From Alphaproteobacteria bacterium (GTDB lineage Bacteria; Pseudomonadota; Alphaproteobacteria; Rs-D84; CACZYB01), in the NCBI GenBank assembly GCA_017938435.1, contig JAGBBO010000008.1:1-64000 (forward strand): DNA of 64,000 nucleotides, written 5' to 3'. The notes below the pieces were generated by a model, which made no database searches, was not told the DNA's origin, and worked only from the letters and a program-made list of their open reading frames with translations. Positions within the stretch are counted from its first letter, which is position 1, and each line of letters begins with the position of its first letter. Positions 16,975-24,470 of this stretch are shown one piece after another. The position numbers and the translations under genes were made by a program.

Positions 16975-18024
16975 ATGATTAACAATTTTGATGATTTAAA
17001 AAAGTTTCAACCTGATATAAATCCAGAAATCAAACAAGTGATTGAAAAGTATGGTGTGCATATTACTGAGTATTATGCAAATCTTGTTGATTGGAAAAAT
17101 CCCAATGATGCGTTGTATAAAATTGTTGTTCCTTGTATGAAAGAGTTGGTAGATAAAAAAGATGAACTTGAGGATCCAATAGGGGATGATAGTCAAATAT
17201 TCAAAACTTTGAAAACAAAAATGTTGATTCATCGCTATCCAGACAGGGTTTTGTTGCTTACCACAAATAAATGTGCAAGTCGTTGTAGATATTGTTTTAG
17301 AAAATGTAAAGTTTTTGGTAATAATGATATTTTTGATGAACAAGAGTTTAAAAAATCATTGGAATATATAAAAAATACTAAGTCAATATCAGAGGTAGTT
17401 CTTTCTGGAGGTGATCCTTTTTGTATGCCAAGAGAAAAATTCAAGCAAGTGTTTGAATTTATTATTAGTGAGTGTTTGCATATAAAAGGAATAAGAATCC
17501 ATTCAAGGGCTTTTGTTTATAATCCTGATATTATAACTGATGATCTAGCAGATTTTTTAAATAGTATGAATAAAAAATTGCCTATTATACTTATGACCCA
17601 TATTGTTCATGCAAGGGAGGTTACTGATAACCTTTGTAACTCACTTAAAAAACTTGATTTGATTAAGGTAAATCAAGCACCACTTCTTAAAGGTGTTAAT
17701 GGAACGGTGGAGGATTTAATAAATCTTAGTTGGGCATTGGTAAAGGCAGGAGTGCTTCCTCATTATCTTCATTATTTGGATAAGGCAAAAGGAACATCTT
17801 ATTTCAGAATGTCTATTGATGAAGCAAGGGAATTAGTTGCTGGTATGTGGGGACATATTGGAGGGCATTTGATTCCGAAACTTATTTTAGATTTACCTGA
17901 TGGTCAGGGAAAAATTGCTTTGGATAAATCTTTTATTTTATCAGAAGATTATAGTGATGGGCATAGTTTGACTATTAAATCAACTTATTCTGATAAAGTT
18001 AGTGTATATAAAGAACAAAAATAA
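16975..18024 (+). CDS. KamA-family radical SAM aminomutase (EpmB/lysine 2,3-aminomutase-like)
   Basis: 349 residues. The radical-SAM cluster motif is CASRCRYCFRKC (CxxxCxxC), then VVLSGGDPFCM for SAM binding, as in KamA proteins. LLKGVNGTVEDL, HYLHYLDKAKGTSYFRM and LILDLPDGQGK correspond to PLP- and substrate-contacting regions, and the Asp residues that hold the substrate epsilon-amino group in lysine 2,3-aminomutase appear kept (YLD, LDLPDG). The length fits EpmB, which makes (R)-beta-lysine for EF-P, better than the ~416-residue lysine-fermenting enzyme. The usual HTRxPVVxP segment is HSRAFVYNP, so it is divergent. No efp, epmA or lysine-degradation genes are in view. GGAG precedes the ATG. 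Confidence 0.8.
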   Translation: MINNFDDLKKFQPDINPEIKQVIEKYGVHITEYYANLVDWKNPNDALYKIVVPCMKELVDKKDELEDPIGDDSQIFKTLKTKMLIHRYPDRVLLLTTNKCASRCRYCFRKCKVFGNNDIFDEQEFKKSLEYIKNTKSISEVVLSGGDPFCMPREKFKQVFEFIISECLHIKGIRIHSRAFVYNPDIITDDLADFLNSMNKKLPIILMTHIVHAREVTDNLCNSLKKLDLIKVNQAPLLKGVNGTVEDLINLSWALVKAGVLPHYLHYLDKAKGTSYFRMSIDEARELVAGMWGHIGGHLIPKLILDLPDGQGKIALDKSFILSEDYSDGHSLTIKSTYSDKVSVYKEQK

Positions 18025-18035
18025 AATAAATTCTT

Positions 18036-18064
18036 TTGCATAAAGGATTATTTTGTGGTATTAT
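18036..18064 (+). promoter_or_regulatory. Promoter for a 49-residue membrane peptide
   Basis: TTGCAT (18036-18041), 17-bp spacer, TATTAT (18059-18064), 28 bp before the ATG. Confidence 0.7.
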
Positions 18065-18092
18065 ATATTTGTATGTAAGAGAGGAGGCCACA

Positions 18093-18242
18093 ATGAATCT
18101 TTTTAAAAATATTTTAAAAGTTTTTGCGTTGATTATTTTAGTATTATTTGTTTTTGTTATGTTGTGGTGTGCATATTTTTCAAGTGAAAAAGACAACAAG
18201 AGAAATACTGAAAATCTTGAGATAGAAAAGAAAATATCTTAA
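18093..18242 (+). CDS. Small single-pass membrane protein
   Basis: 49 residues: MNLFKNILK, one hydrophobic helix (VFALIILVLFVFVMLWCAYF, about residues 10-29), then a charged tail of 20 residues rich in Lys and Glu. The start is set by a strong GAGGAGG 7-8 bp upstream and a good promoter ahead; a longer frame from 18036 would run through that promoter. The lone membrane helix near a Cys could suggest a lipoprotein, but there is no lipobox. Role unknown; it stands alone between the kamA-like gene and glmS. Confidence 0.6.
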   Translation: MNLFKNILKVFALIILVLFVFVMLWCAYFSSEKDNKRNTENLEIEKKIS

Positions 18243-18315
18243 AATATCTTGTAAAATCAAAGTGATAAAATTCTAAAAATATAAGAATTATTTCTAAATA
18301 TTTCATAAAATTGTT

Positions 18316-18344
18316 TTGCATAGGGGGCTGTTATGCAGTAAAAT
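18316..18344 (+). promoter_or_regulatory. Promoter for glmS
   Basis: TTGCAT (18316-18321), 17-bp spacer, TAAAAT (18339-18344), 36 bp before the ATG. The short leader leaves no room for a glmS ribozyme. Confidence 0.7.
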
Positions 18345-18380
18345 TATCTTATGTTTCAAACAAAATGAAAGGAATTTTTT

Positions 18381-20225
18381 ATGTGTGGAATAGTTGGTTA
18401 TATTGGAAACTCTGATGTAGTAGAAATACTTGTAAATGGTCTTAATACATTAAAGTATCGTGGATATGATTCCGCTGGGGTTGCTTTGTTTGATGAAAAT
18501 AAAATAAAGGTATATAAGGCAGTTGGAAAGTTGGAAAATTTAAAAGATAAACTTTCTACTGTGAAATCAGAAATAAAAAATCCATTTATGGGAATTGGTC
18601 ATATAAGGTGGGCAACGCATGGAAAGGCAAATGAAGTAAATGCTCATCCTCATACATCAACAACTTCGGATATTGTTATTGTTCATAATGGTATTATTGA
18701 AAACTTTAAAGAACTTAGAGAAGAACTTATTAAAAAGGGTTGTGTTTTTAAATCAGAAACAGATACAGAGGTTGTTGCTCATTTAATATCAGAGGAATAT
18801 AAAAATACAAAAAATTTAAAAGAGGCTGTAAAAAATGCTTTGCCTCAATTAAAAGGAGCTTATGCCCTTTGTATTATGAGTATAAATGAGCCAGATAATA
18901 TTGTGTGTGTTAGAAAGAATGCACCTCTTATTATTGGTGTAGGGGAAAATGAAAATATAATCGCAAGTGATATTCCTGCAATTATATCTTTGACCTCAAA
19001 TATTATCTATCTTAATGATGACGAGATTGCAGTTGTTAAAAAGGACAGTGTAAGTATTGAAAATTTAGATGGAACTATAATTCCATGTAAAATTGTAAAA
19101 ATGTTCGTGGAAACAGATGCTATTTCAAAAATGGGGTATAAGCATTATATGCTTAAAGAAATACACGAACAACCAAATATTGTTAGAAATCTTTTGAATG
19201 GAAGAATTATTGATGTTAATAGTTCAGTTGAGCTTCCTGAAATTAAAATATCAAAAGATACTCTTAAAAATCTTTCAAAGGTTCAAATTATTGCATGTGG
19301 AACTTCGCTTCATGCGGGGCAGATTGGAAAATATTTGATAGAAGATTTTGCCGGTGTAAGTGTGGAGGTAGAACCTGCTAGTGAATATATTTATAGAAAA
19401 AATACTACTGATGAAAATAGTTTGGTTATTGCAATTTCACAAAGTGGAGAAACTGCGGATACTATTACTGCTGTGAAACAGGCAAAGGGAAAAGGCGCAT
19501 ATATTGTTGTGATTACCAATAGACCAGATTCAAATATTACTAGGTATGCGGATAGTGTTTTAAATGTTAATGCAGGAATAGAAGTTAGTGTGGCTGCTAC
19601 AAAATCTTATACAGCTCAACTTTTAACACTTTATTTATTTGCAATTTATCTTGCTGAGATAAAGGGTGAAAATTTAGATAAACTTTCTGATTTAAAAAGA
19701 GAACTTTTATCTATTCCAACAAAAATGGAAGAAATTTTAACAACAGAAGGTGATATTGAGAAAAAGTCAGAGCAACTTTCAAAATATAAAAACTTTGTTT
19801 ATATAGGTCGTGGTGTGAATTTGCCAACTGCGATGGAAGGTGCTTTGAAACTTAAAGAAATAAGTTATATAAATGCAAATGCGTATCCCGCTGGGGAGTT
19901 AAAGCATGGGCCTATTGCTCTTCTTGATGAAAATATGCCGGTGGTGTCAGTTCTTATTCCAGGACATATTTCGTATGATAAAACCATTTCAAATTGTGAA
20001 GAGGCAAAGGCAAGAAATGCAAAACTTATTACAGTTACATCATCGAATGATGAAAAACTTTCAAAACTTTTTGATGTAATTATAAAAATTCCAGAAGTGT
20101 CAGATATATTATCTCCTCTTTTGTCAGTTATTCCGTTCCAACTTTTGGCTTATCATATAAGTAATTTCCTTGGAAAGGATGTAGATCAACCAAGAAATTT
20201 AGCGAAGTCTGTGACTGTGGAATAA
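18381..20225 (+). CDS. glmS: Glutamine--fructose-6-phosphate aminotransferase (isomerizing)
   Basis: Makes glucosamine-6-phosphate from fructose-6-phosphate and glutamine, the first step to UDP-GlcNAc for peptidoglycan and lipid A. The N-terminal glutaminase domain begins MCGIVGYIG with the nucleophile Cys2 and has GHIRWATHG. Two SIS domains follow (ACGTSLHAGQIGKY near residue 311, and the second near 470). The C-terminus ends PRNLAKSVTVE, the normal GlmS ending. 614 residues is the usual length. It has its own promoter, an AAAGGAA site and an intrinsic terminator, so it is probably monocistronic. Confidence 0.97.
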   Translation: MCGIVGYIGNSDVVEILVNGLNTLKYRGYDSAGVALFDENKIKVYKAVGKLENLKDKLSTVKSEIKNPFMGIGHIRWATHGKANEVNAHPHTSTTSDIVIVHNGIIENFKELREELIKKGCVFKSETDTEVVAHLISEEYKNTKNLKEAVKNALPQLKGAYALCIMSINEPDNIVCVRKNAPLIIGVGENENIIASDIPAIISLTSNIIYLNDDEIAVVKKDSVSIENLDGTIIPCKIVKMFVETDAISKMGYKHYMLKEIHEQPNIVRNLLNGRIIDVNSSVELPEIKISKDTLKNLSKVQIIACGTSLHAGQIGKYLIEDFAGVSVEVEPASEYIYRKNTTDENSLVIAISQSGETADTITAVKQAKGKGAYIVVITNRPDSNITRYADSVLNVNAGIEVSVAATKSYTAQLLTLYLFAIYLAEIKGENLDKLSDLKRELLSIPTKMEEILTTEGDIEKKSEQLSKYKNFVYIGRGVNLPTAMEGALKLKEISYINANAYPAGELKHGPIALLDENMPVVSVLIPGHISYDKTISNCEEAKARNAKLITVTSSNDEKLSKLFDVIIKIPEVSDILSPLLSVIPFQLLAYHISNFLGKDVDQPRNLAKSVTVE

Positions 20226-20233
20226 GTGTTTTA

Positions 20234-20260
20234 AAAACCGCTCTGTGTGAGCGGTTTTTT
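20234..20260 (+). terminator. Intrinsic terminator after glmS
   Basis: AAAACCGCTC / GAGCGGTTTT stem, 5-nt loop, T-run. Confidence 0.9.
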
Positions 20261-20267
20261 AATATTG

Positions 20268-20468
20268 TTATCTTGAATATAATGGAATTTCTAAAAGAAT
20301 ACCTTTTTCTCGCATAAGGAGTAATTCTTTTAAAGTATAACGACCAATATATTCTCTTGCTAGGAATCCGGTTTTGGCTATAACTTCGTAGGTATCAACA
20401 CCTATTTCATAAATATTACAAGGATATTGATTGCCTTTTTTATCTTTTAATTCATATTTTACACGCAT
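20268..20468 (-). CDS. Small hypothetical protein
   Basis: 66 residues, not recognised: MRVKYELKDKKGNQYPC, then IYEIGVDTYEVIAKTG, a pattern of short beta strands, and a Leu-rich C-terminal helix (LKELLLMREKGILLEI). No signal or membrane segment. AGGAAA precedes the ATG. It lies on the minus strand between the glmS terminator and xerC, downstream of xerC by 75 bp. Confidence 0.5.
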   Translation of the reverse strand: MRVKYELKDKKGNQYPCNIYEIGVDTYEVIAKTGFLAREYIGRYTLKELLLMREKGILLEIPLYSR

Positions 20469-20543
20469 TTTTTTCCTGATTTCAAATTTATTGATATTAT
20501 TTATATAATAAAATGAAAATTTGTCAATAAATAGATTTTCTTT

Positions 20544-21455
20544 TTATTTTGCATGAGGATGTGCGGAGTTATAACTTTCTATAACTTTACCCATATCAAC
20601 TTTTGTATAAAGTTGGGTTGTGGAGAGAGAACTGTGACCAAGTAATTCTTGGATAGTGCGTAAATCCGTTCCGTTTGCAAGAAGGTGTGTTGCAAAACTA
20701 TGTCTTAGACTGTGGGGTGTTGTTGTTTGAGGTAGCCCAATATAATCTCGGGCATTTGCTATATCTCGTTCTGCAACTCGGGAGGTAAGACGCCCACCTT
20801 TTTCACCACGGAAAAGAGGGGTTTTTGCCTTGAAATCAAAAGGTGCAATTTTAAGATAGTCGTTTATTTTTTCCTTTATAACATCAAGTAGAGGAACAAG
20901 TCGAGTTTTGTTTCCCTTTCCGGTAATCCTTAACATATCATTTGAAGAAACATCAGAAACATTTAAATTTAATGCTTCGGAAATACGAAGTCCACATCCG
21001 TATATTAAAGTGAAAAGTGCAATGTCGCGTTTAGCAATCCATGGATATTTCGCAAGTTTATTAAAGCTATCAAATAATTTTATAATATCAACACTTGCAA
21101 CGGATTTTGAAAGTTTTTTGGGAATTTTAGGAGAATGAAGAATTTGTATTGCTTGATTATTGGCAATTTCATTTTGTTCCATAAATTTGAAAAAATTTTT
21201 TATGCTGGAAACATTTCGTGCTATGGAAACATTGCTTTTGTTTTCACGGGTAAGAGATGCAAGAAAACTTCGAAATGTGGAAATAGAGATATTATTTAAA
21301 AATTTATTATCTATATTTTTTATATCTTCAAATTGTGTGAGATATTTTATGAAAAAATCAATATCACGACTGTATCCATCAACGGTGTTTTGTGATACTC
21401 GTCTTTCAGAGATAAGAAAATCTAACCATAATTCTTTTATTTTTGAAATGTGCAT
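20544..21455 (-). CDS. xerC: Tyrosine recombinase XerC/XerD
   Basis: 303 residues. The N-terminal SAM-like core-binding domain (SQNTVDGYSRDIDFFIKYL) precedes the catalytic domain. The catalytic set is visible: Arg in GCGLRISEALNL, Lys in ITGKGNKTRLVPL, His and Arg in PHSLRHSFATHLL, His in LLGHSSLSTTQLY, and Tyr in that last motif. The Xer pair resolves chromosome dimers at dif with FtsK. The ending SAHPHAK favours XerC over XerD, but the partner is not in the window. It is a housekeeping-type recombinase with no integrative element beside it. It is divergent from the deaminase gene. Confidence 0.85.
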   Translation of the reverse strand: MHISKIKELWLDFLISERRVSQNTVDGYSRDIDFFIKYLTQFEDIKNIDNKFLNNISISTFRSFLASLTRENKSNVSIARNVSSIKNFFKFMEQNEIANNQAIQILHSPKIPKKLSKSVASVDIIKLFDSFNKLAKYPWIAKRDIALFTLIYGCGLRISEALNLNVSDVSSNDMLRITGKGNKTRLVPLLDVIKEKINDYLKIAPFDFKAKTPLFRGEKGGRLTSRVAERDIANARDYIGLPQTTTPHSLRHSFATHLLANGTDLRTIQELLGHSSLSTTQLYTKVDMGKVIESYNSAHPHAK

Positions 21456-21525
21456 TTTTTCTTGTATATTCTCCTTTACTTTTTTATAATATCACAAGTT
21501 TTGTTAAAAGAAAAGGAGTTTAAAA

Positions 21526-22026
21526 ATGCAGTGGGATGAATATTTTATTGGAATTGCTGAGCAGGTTGCCTTGAAATCAAAAGATCCATCAACGAAAACT
21601 GGGACTGTGATTGTTGATAAAAATTATAGACCTGTGTCATTTGGTTATAATGGCTTTATTAGTGGTTGTAATGAAAGTAAAATGACACAAGAACGACCAA
21701 TGAAATATCATCTTGTTATTCATGCAGAAATGAATGCAATTTTGTTTGCTAAACGAGATTTGACTGATTGTATTTTATATACTTTGTATGCTCCGTGTGA
21801 AAATTGTTTAAAACATATTTTACAGGTTGGTATAAAACGAATTATTTATAAATATCCATTTGTTCAAAGTAAAATGAATAAGGATTGTAAAACTATGTCC
21901 ACGGATGCGACAACCGAATCTTTGACACGACTTTTGCAATCACTTCCTGATGTGGAATGTAGAAATATAAATGGAAAAAGTTATTTAGAAGAAATTTGGG
22001 GGGATTGTGAAATACCTCAATTTTAG
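21526..22026 (+). CDS. Deoxycytidylate deaminase-like protein (ComEB family)
   Basis: 166 residues. The zinc site reads HAEMNA (His ligand and catalytic Glu) and PCENC (two Cys ligands), at the usual spacing for cytidine/dCMP deaminases. KDPSTKTGTVIVDK and SFGYNGF match dCMP deaminase of the ComEB type, which supplies dUMP for thymidylate synthesis; this fits the flavin-dependent ThyX found later in the window. AAAGGAGTT precedes the ATG. The classic dCMP/dCTP allosteric motif is not clear, so a broader deaminase role is possible. Confidence 0.85.
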   Translation: MQWDEYFIGIAEQVALKSKDPSTKTGTVIVDKNYRPVSFGYNGFISGCNESKMTQERPMKYHLVIHAEMNAILFAKRDLTDCILYTLYAPCENCLKHILQVGIKRIIYKYPFVQSKMNKDCKTMSTDATTESLTRLLQSLPDVECRNINGKSYLEEIWGDCEIPQF

Positions 22027-22029
22027 GTA

Positions 22030-22485
22030 TTATTCCTCTTCTTCTTCATATTCATATTCTTCTTCATATTCTTCCTCGTATTCTTCCTCTTCATCGGAGT
22101 TTTTAGAAGATTTGTTGATCTTTCCTTCGTGTAAATCTTTCATAGAATAAACCGGAGGAGTTGTGTATTTTTCATCTTGGATTTTATAATTTATAGATGT
22201 CTTTTTTTGAGTTGTTTCTAACTCACGATAAACATCATCCATAGTATAAATTAGTTGGTATTTGTCTTGTGATTGAGAAGGAAGTTGATCTTCGTCTAAA
22301 TAATAAGGAGGTTCCGGTTCTTCCTCAAGTTGAATTGGTCCTTCGTTAAATATTTCACTACCTTCATTAAGAATTACACGACCGTATTCATCTTTTCTAT
22401 ATGAAAAACCACCAAAGCGAGCAGGTGAGGCCAAAACTTCGGTATGAAAAAATAAAAATAGCAAAATCAATCCTAATTTTCTCAT
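22030..22485 (-). CDS. Secreted hypothetical protein with acidic Glu/Tyr tail
   Basis: 151 residues. A signal peptide (MRKLGLILLFLFFHTEVLA) leads into a Tyr- and Pro-rich hydrophilic region. The last ~25 residues are almost only Glu, Tyr and Asp (EEEYEEEYEEEYEY). No domain recognised; likely periplasmic or exported and disordered. It converges on the deaminase gene with a 3-bp gap and is divergent from rnpB, so its promoter and the rnpB promoter share the 22486-22537 interval. Confidence 0.55.
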   Translation of the reverse strand: MRKLGLILLFLFFHTEVLASPARFGGFSYRKDEYGRVILNEGSEIFNEGPIQLEEEPEPPYYLDEDQLPSQSQDKYQLIYTMDDVYRELETTQKKTSINYKIQDEKYTTPPVYSMKDLHEGKINKSSKNSDEEEEYEEEYEEEYEYEEEEE

Positions 22486-22508
22486 ATTAAAAGTGTATCA
22501 TATTCTTA

Positions 22509-22537
22509 TTGATTTTTAAACTAAAAAAATATATTAT
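22509..22537 (+). promoter_or_regulatory. Promoter for rnpB
   Basis: TTGATT (22509-22514), 17-bp spacer, TATTAT (22532-22537). The predicted start about 7 nt later coincides with the 5' strand of P1. Confidence 0.7.
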
Positions 22538-22542
22538 CAATT

Positions 22543-22838
22543 TGTGGACAGTCGAGGGACTACTGTATGACTTGTTGTGCAGAGGAAAGTCCGGACACCG
22601 CAAGGGAAAGATAGTGGGTAATGCCCACCCGAAGAAATTCGAGGATAAGAGCCACAGAGACGAGCCCATTTAGTTGGGAGTGAAACGCGGCAATCTCTAT
22701 CTGGTGCAAGACTAAATATGGGGGTGTTGATTACTCTTGGGAGCCCTCGGGTAAGTTGCAATGAAATATGCAGTAATGTATATTCAAGATGAATGGTCCC
22801 TGATTACAGAATCCGGCTTATAGATTGTCCACTTTTTT
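22543..22838 (+). ncRNA. rnpB: RNase P RNA (bacterial type A)
   Basis: The catalytic RNA that matures tRNA 5' ends. The conserved regions are present: GAGGAAAGTCCGGACACC (CR I, about 22578-22595), the GTGAAACGCGGCAATCTCT-to-GGTGCAAGAC section (about 22680-22710) and ACAGAATCCGGCTTATAG (CR V, about 22806-22823). Ends pair as P1: GTGGACA at 22544 with TGTCCAC ending at 22832, followed by seven T, so P1 plus the T-run looks like the terminator. About 290 nt is compact for the type A fold. Boundaries are from the P1 stem and may shift by a few bases. rlmE starts 12 bp after the T-run. Confidence 0.95.
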
Positions 22839-22850
22839 TAGAGGTGTTTT

Positions 22851-23510
22851 ATGGTCGCAACAGTAAATAGAATAAAAGTTAGGGTTAAGACAGCTAAGTA
22901 TAGAAAAAAATCTTCTACACAATGGCTTCAAAGACAATTAAATGATCCTTTTGTGAAAAAGGCCCATGAAATGGGATATAGATCTCGTGCAACTTTTAAG
23001 ATTATGGAAATAGATGATAAATTTCATATTTTTAAAAAGGGTAAAAAAGTTGTCGATATAGGTTCGGCTCCGGGTGGTTGGAGTGATGTTGCTGTGAAAC
23101 GCGTTGGAAAAGGAAATGTTGTTGCTATTGATATTTTGGATATGAAACCTATTGATGGAGTTCACTTTAAACAGATAGATTTCAATAAAGATGAAGCAAA
23201 GGAATTTTTGATTGATGCCTTGAATGGAAAGGCTGATGCTGTGATTTCGGATATTGCCCCTAATACAACTGGAAATGCGACACTTGACCATTTACAGATT
23301 ATGGCTTTGGTTGAGCAGGGGTTTTATTTTGCAGTAGATGTTTTGCGTGAGGGTGGGGCTTTTGTTGCAAAAGTTCGTCAAGGTGGAACTGAGGTTGGGT
23401 TGCTTCAGGAAATGAAAAAACGATTTACGACAGTTAAACATTTTAAACCAGAATCTTCGCGAAAGGAAAGTGCCGAAACTTATGTTGTGGCACAAGGATT
23501 TAAGGGATAA
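22851..23510 (+). CDS. rlmE: 23S rRNA (uridine2552-2'-O)-methyltransferase
   Basis: Methylates U2552 in the A-loop of 23S rRNA. 219 residues of the RrmJ/FtsJ fold. The N-terminal WLQRQLNDPFVKKAHEMGYRS and KIMEIDDKF are family hallmarks. SAM binding is at DIGSAPGGWSD, and the catalytic tetrad is in YRSRATFK (Lys), SDIAPN (Asp), VAKVRQGG (Lys) and SAETYVVA (Glu). GAGGTG precedes the ATG. It begins 12 bp after the rnpB T-run and ends at an intrinsic terminator. Confidence 0.95.
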   Translation: MVATVNRIKVRVKTAKYRKKSSTQWLQRQLNDPFVKKAHEMGYRSRATFKIMEIDDKFHIFKKGKKVVDIGSAPGGWSDVAVKRVGKGNVVAIDILDMKPIDGVHFKQIDFNKDEAKEFLIDALNGKADAVISDIAPNTTGNATLDHLQIMALVEQGFYFAVDVLREGGAFVAKVRQGGTEVGLLQEMKKRFTTVKHFKPESSRKESAETYVVAQGFKG

Positions 23511-23511
23511 A

Positions 23512-23543
23512 AAATACCTTGGAAAAACCAAGGCATTTTTTTT
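23512..23543 (+). terminator. Intrinsic terminator after rlmE
   Basis: TACCTTGG / CCAAGGCA stem, AAAAA loop, eight T; it overlaps the stop region of the convergent gene. Confidence 0.85.
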
Positions 23544-24090
23544 AATATGTTTTTGTGTTTATCTTTTCCAAAATTTTTTCTTTTTTTCTTTCTGGATAAA
23601 GTTCTTCTATTTGATGATAAATTTCGTAGTTAGTATCAGGATGTTGAATTTCATCTTTTGCTGCTTTTTCAAGAGCAATGCAATATTGGATATGTTTTTC
23701 AGCAGCAGTTTTATTCCTATCAATCGCACGAATCATTTCGTTTAATAAACGAACTCTTGCTTTTAAAATTGCATCACGCAATTTTGCATCTTGTTTTTGT
23801 TTATGTAGGAAATTTTCATCTACTGTAATGCGAGAAATTCCTTGTTTATTTATATCCTTTTCATTTTCAAAAAATTCAGTATTGCTGTCTGTTAATTGAT
23901 GAGAAATTTTATATAAAAATTCAAAATTATACCATTCAAGTTTTTGGTATTCATTATTTTTTCCTTTTGGGCTATTGTGAATAGTCCAATCAACATTATC
24001 GAAAATATTTGAATGGAGTAAAAAAGATACCTTCTCAATATCGGATAAAATATTTCTTATATCAGAATATGTATAATTGTGTTTGTTCAT
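23542..24090 (-). CDS. Hypothetical protein
   Basis: 182 residues, not recognised; no signal or membrane segment. Mostly helical: a helix near residues 8-30 (SDIRNILSDIEKVSFLLHS), and a long charged helix at 105-150 (DAILKARVRLLNEMIRAIDRNK) that continues into a region ending ELYPERKKEKILEKI. CAAGGATAT precedes the ATG. It ends at the shared rlmE terminator region. No contextual clue to function. Confidence 0.5.
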   Translation of the reverse strand: MNKHNYTYSDIRNILSDIEKVSFLLHSNIFDNVDWTIHNSPKGKNNEYQKLEWYNFEFLYKISHQLTDSNTEFFENEKDINKQGISRITVDENFLHKQKQDAKLRDAILKARVRLLNEMIRAIDRNKTAAEKHIQYCIALEKAAKDEIQHPDTNYEIYHQIEELYPERKKEKILEKINTKTY

Positions 24091-24157
24091 TTTTATATCC
24101 TTGTTTTTTTATATAATATCATTTTGTATGGTATCATATTTTTAAGGGAAAGTAAAA

Positions 24158-24182
24158 TAAAAAACGCCCCCAAAAGGAGCGT
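24158..24182 (-). terminator. Intrinsic terminator of the nrdD operon
   Basis: Minus strand: ACGCTCC / GGGGCGT stem with a TTTTG loop, then six T; it lies 24 bp beyond the stop of the small radical-domain gene. Confidence 0.8.
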
Positions 24183-24206
24183 CCTTTTAATAAAACGATG
24201 ATTTTT

Positions 24207-24413
24207 TTATGCAACTTGTGCTTCACAGCAATCGCATGAAAGTGCTTGCATGGAGGAAATTGCTTTTTCTTCTGTAAAATATTTTCTTTCATAGAATTCA
24301 GATTTTTTTCCCTTATTGAAATTTGATACTGGACGGCAATATCCCATAGCACGAGTCCAAACTTCACATTTAGTTCTTTGTGAATTATCAAGTGTTGTTT
24401 CGAATGTTTTCAT
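24207..24413 (-). CDS. Class III ribonucleotide reductase, separate glycyl-radical segment
   Basis: 68 residues. KCEVWTRAMGYCRPVSNFNKG followed by KKSEFYERKYF aligns with the C-terminal end of normal NrdD, where the xRVxGYxRPV loop carries the glycyl radical; here the Gly would be residue 24 of this chain. After that come AISSMQALSCDCC and an Ala-Gln end, with extra Cys not usual in NrdD. GGAGG lies 8 bp before the ATG at 24413 (an ATG 6 bp further up is closer than optimal). The gene lies 57 bp after the nrdD stop and before the shared terminator, so it is co-transcribed. Likely the radical-bearing subunit of a split NrdD. Confidence 0.8.
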   Translation of the reverse strand: MKTFETTLDNSQRTKCEVWTRAMGYCRPVSNFNKGKKSEFYERKYFTEEKAISSMQALSCDCCEAQVA

Positions 24414-24470
24414 TTTCATTTCCTCCTTTTTGTTATTATATCTTTTTTTCTCTTTTTATTCAATCAAAAA

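Noticed and set aside
18243-18380. glmS ribozyme or riboswitch upstream of glmS
   Set aside because: The predicted transcript leader is only about 30 nt and no ribozyme core or conserved pseudoknot is visible; the upstream bases look like plain AT-rich promoter DNA.
20544-21455. Integrase marking a mobile element
   Set aside because: Sequence and length are those of a chromosomal XerC; no flanking tRNA, repeats or cargo.
24134-24470. Frameshift that would join nrdD and the small glycyl-radical gene
   Set aside because: The core ends at a stop codon, then come about 50 bp of AT-rich spacer and a clear GGAGG before the next ATG; a single indel would not restore a sensible fused protein.
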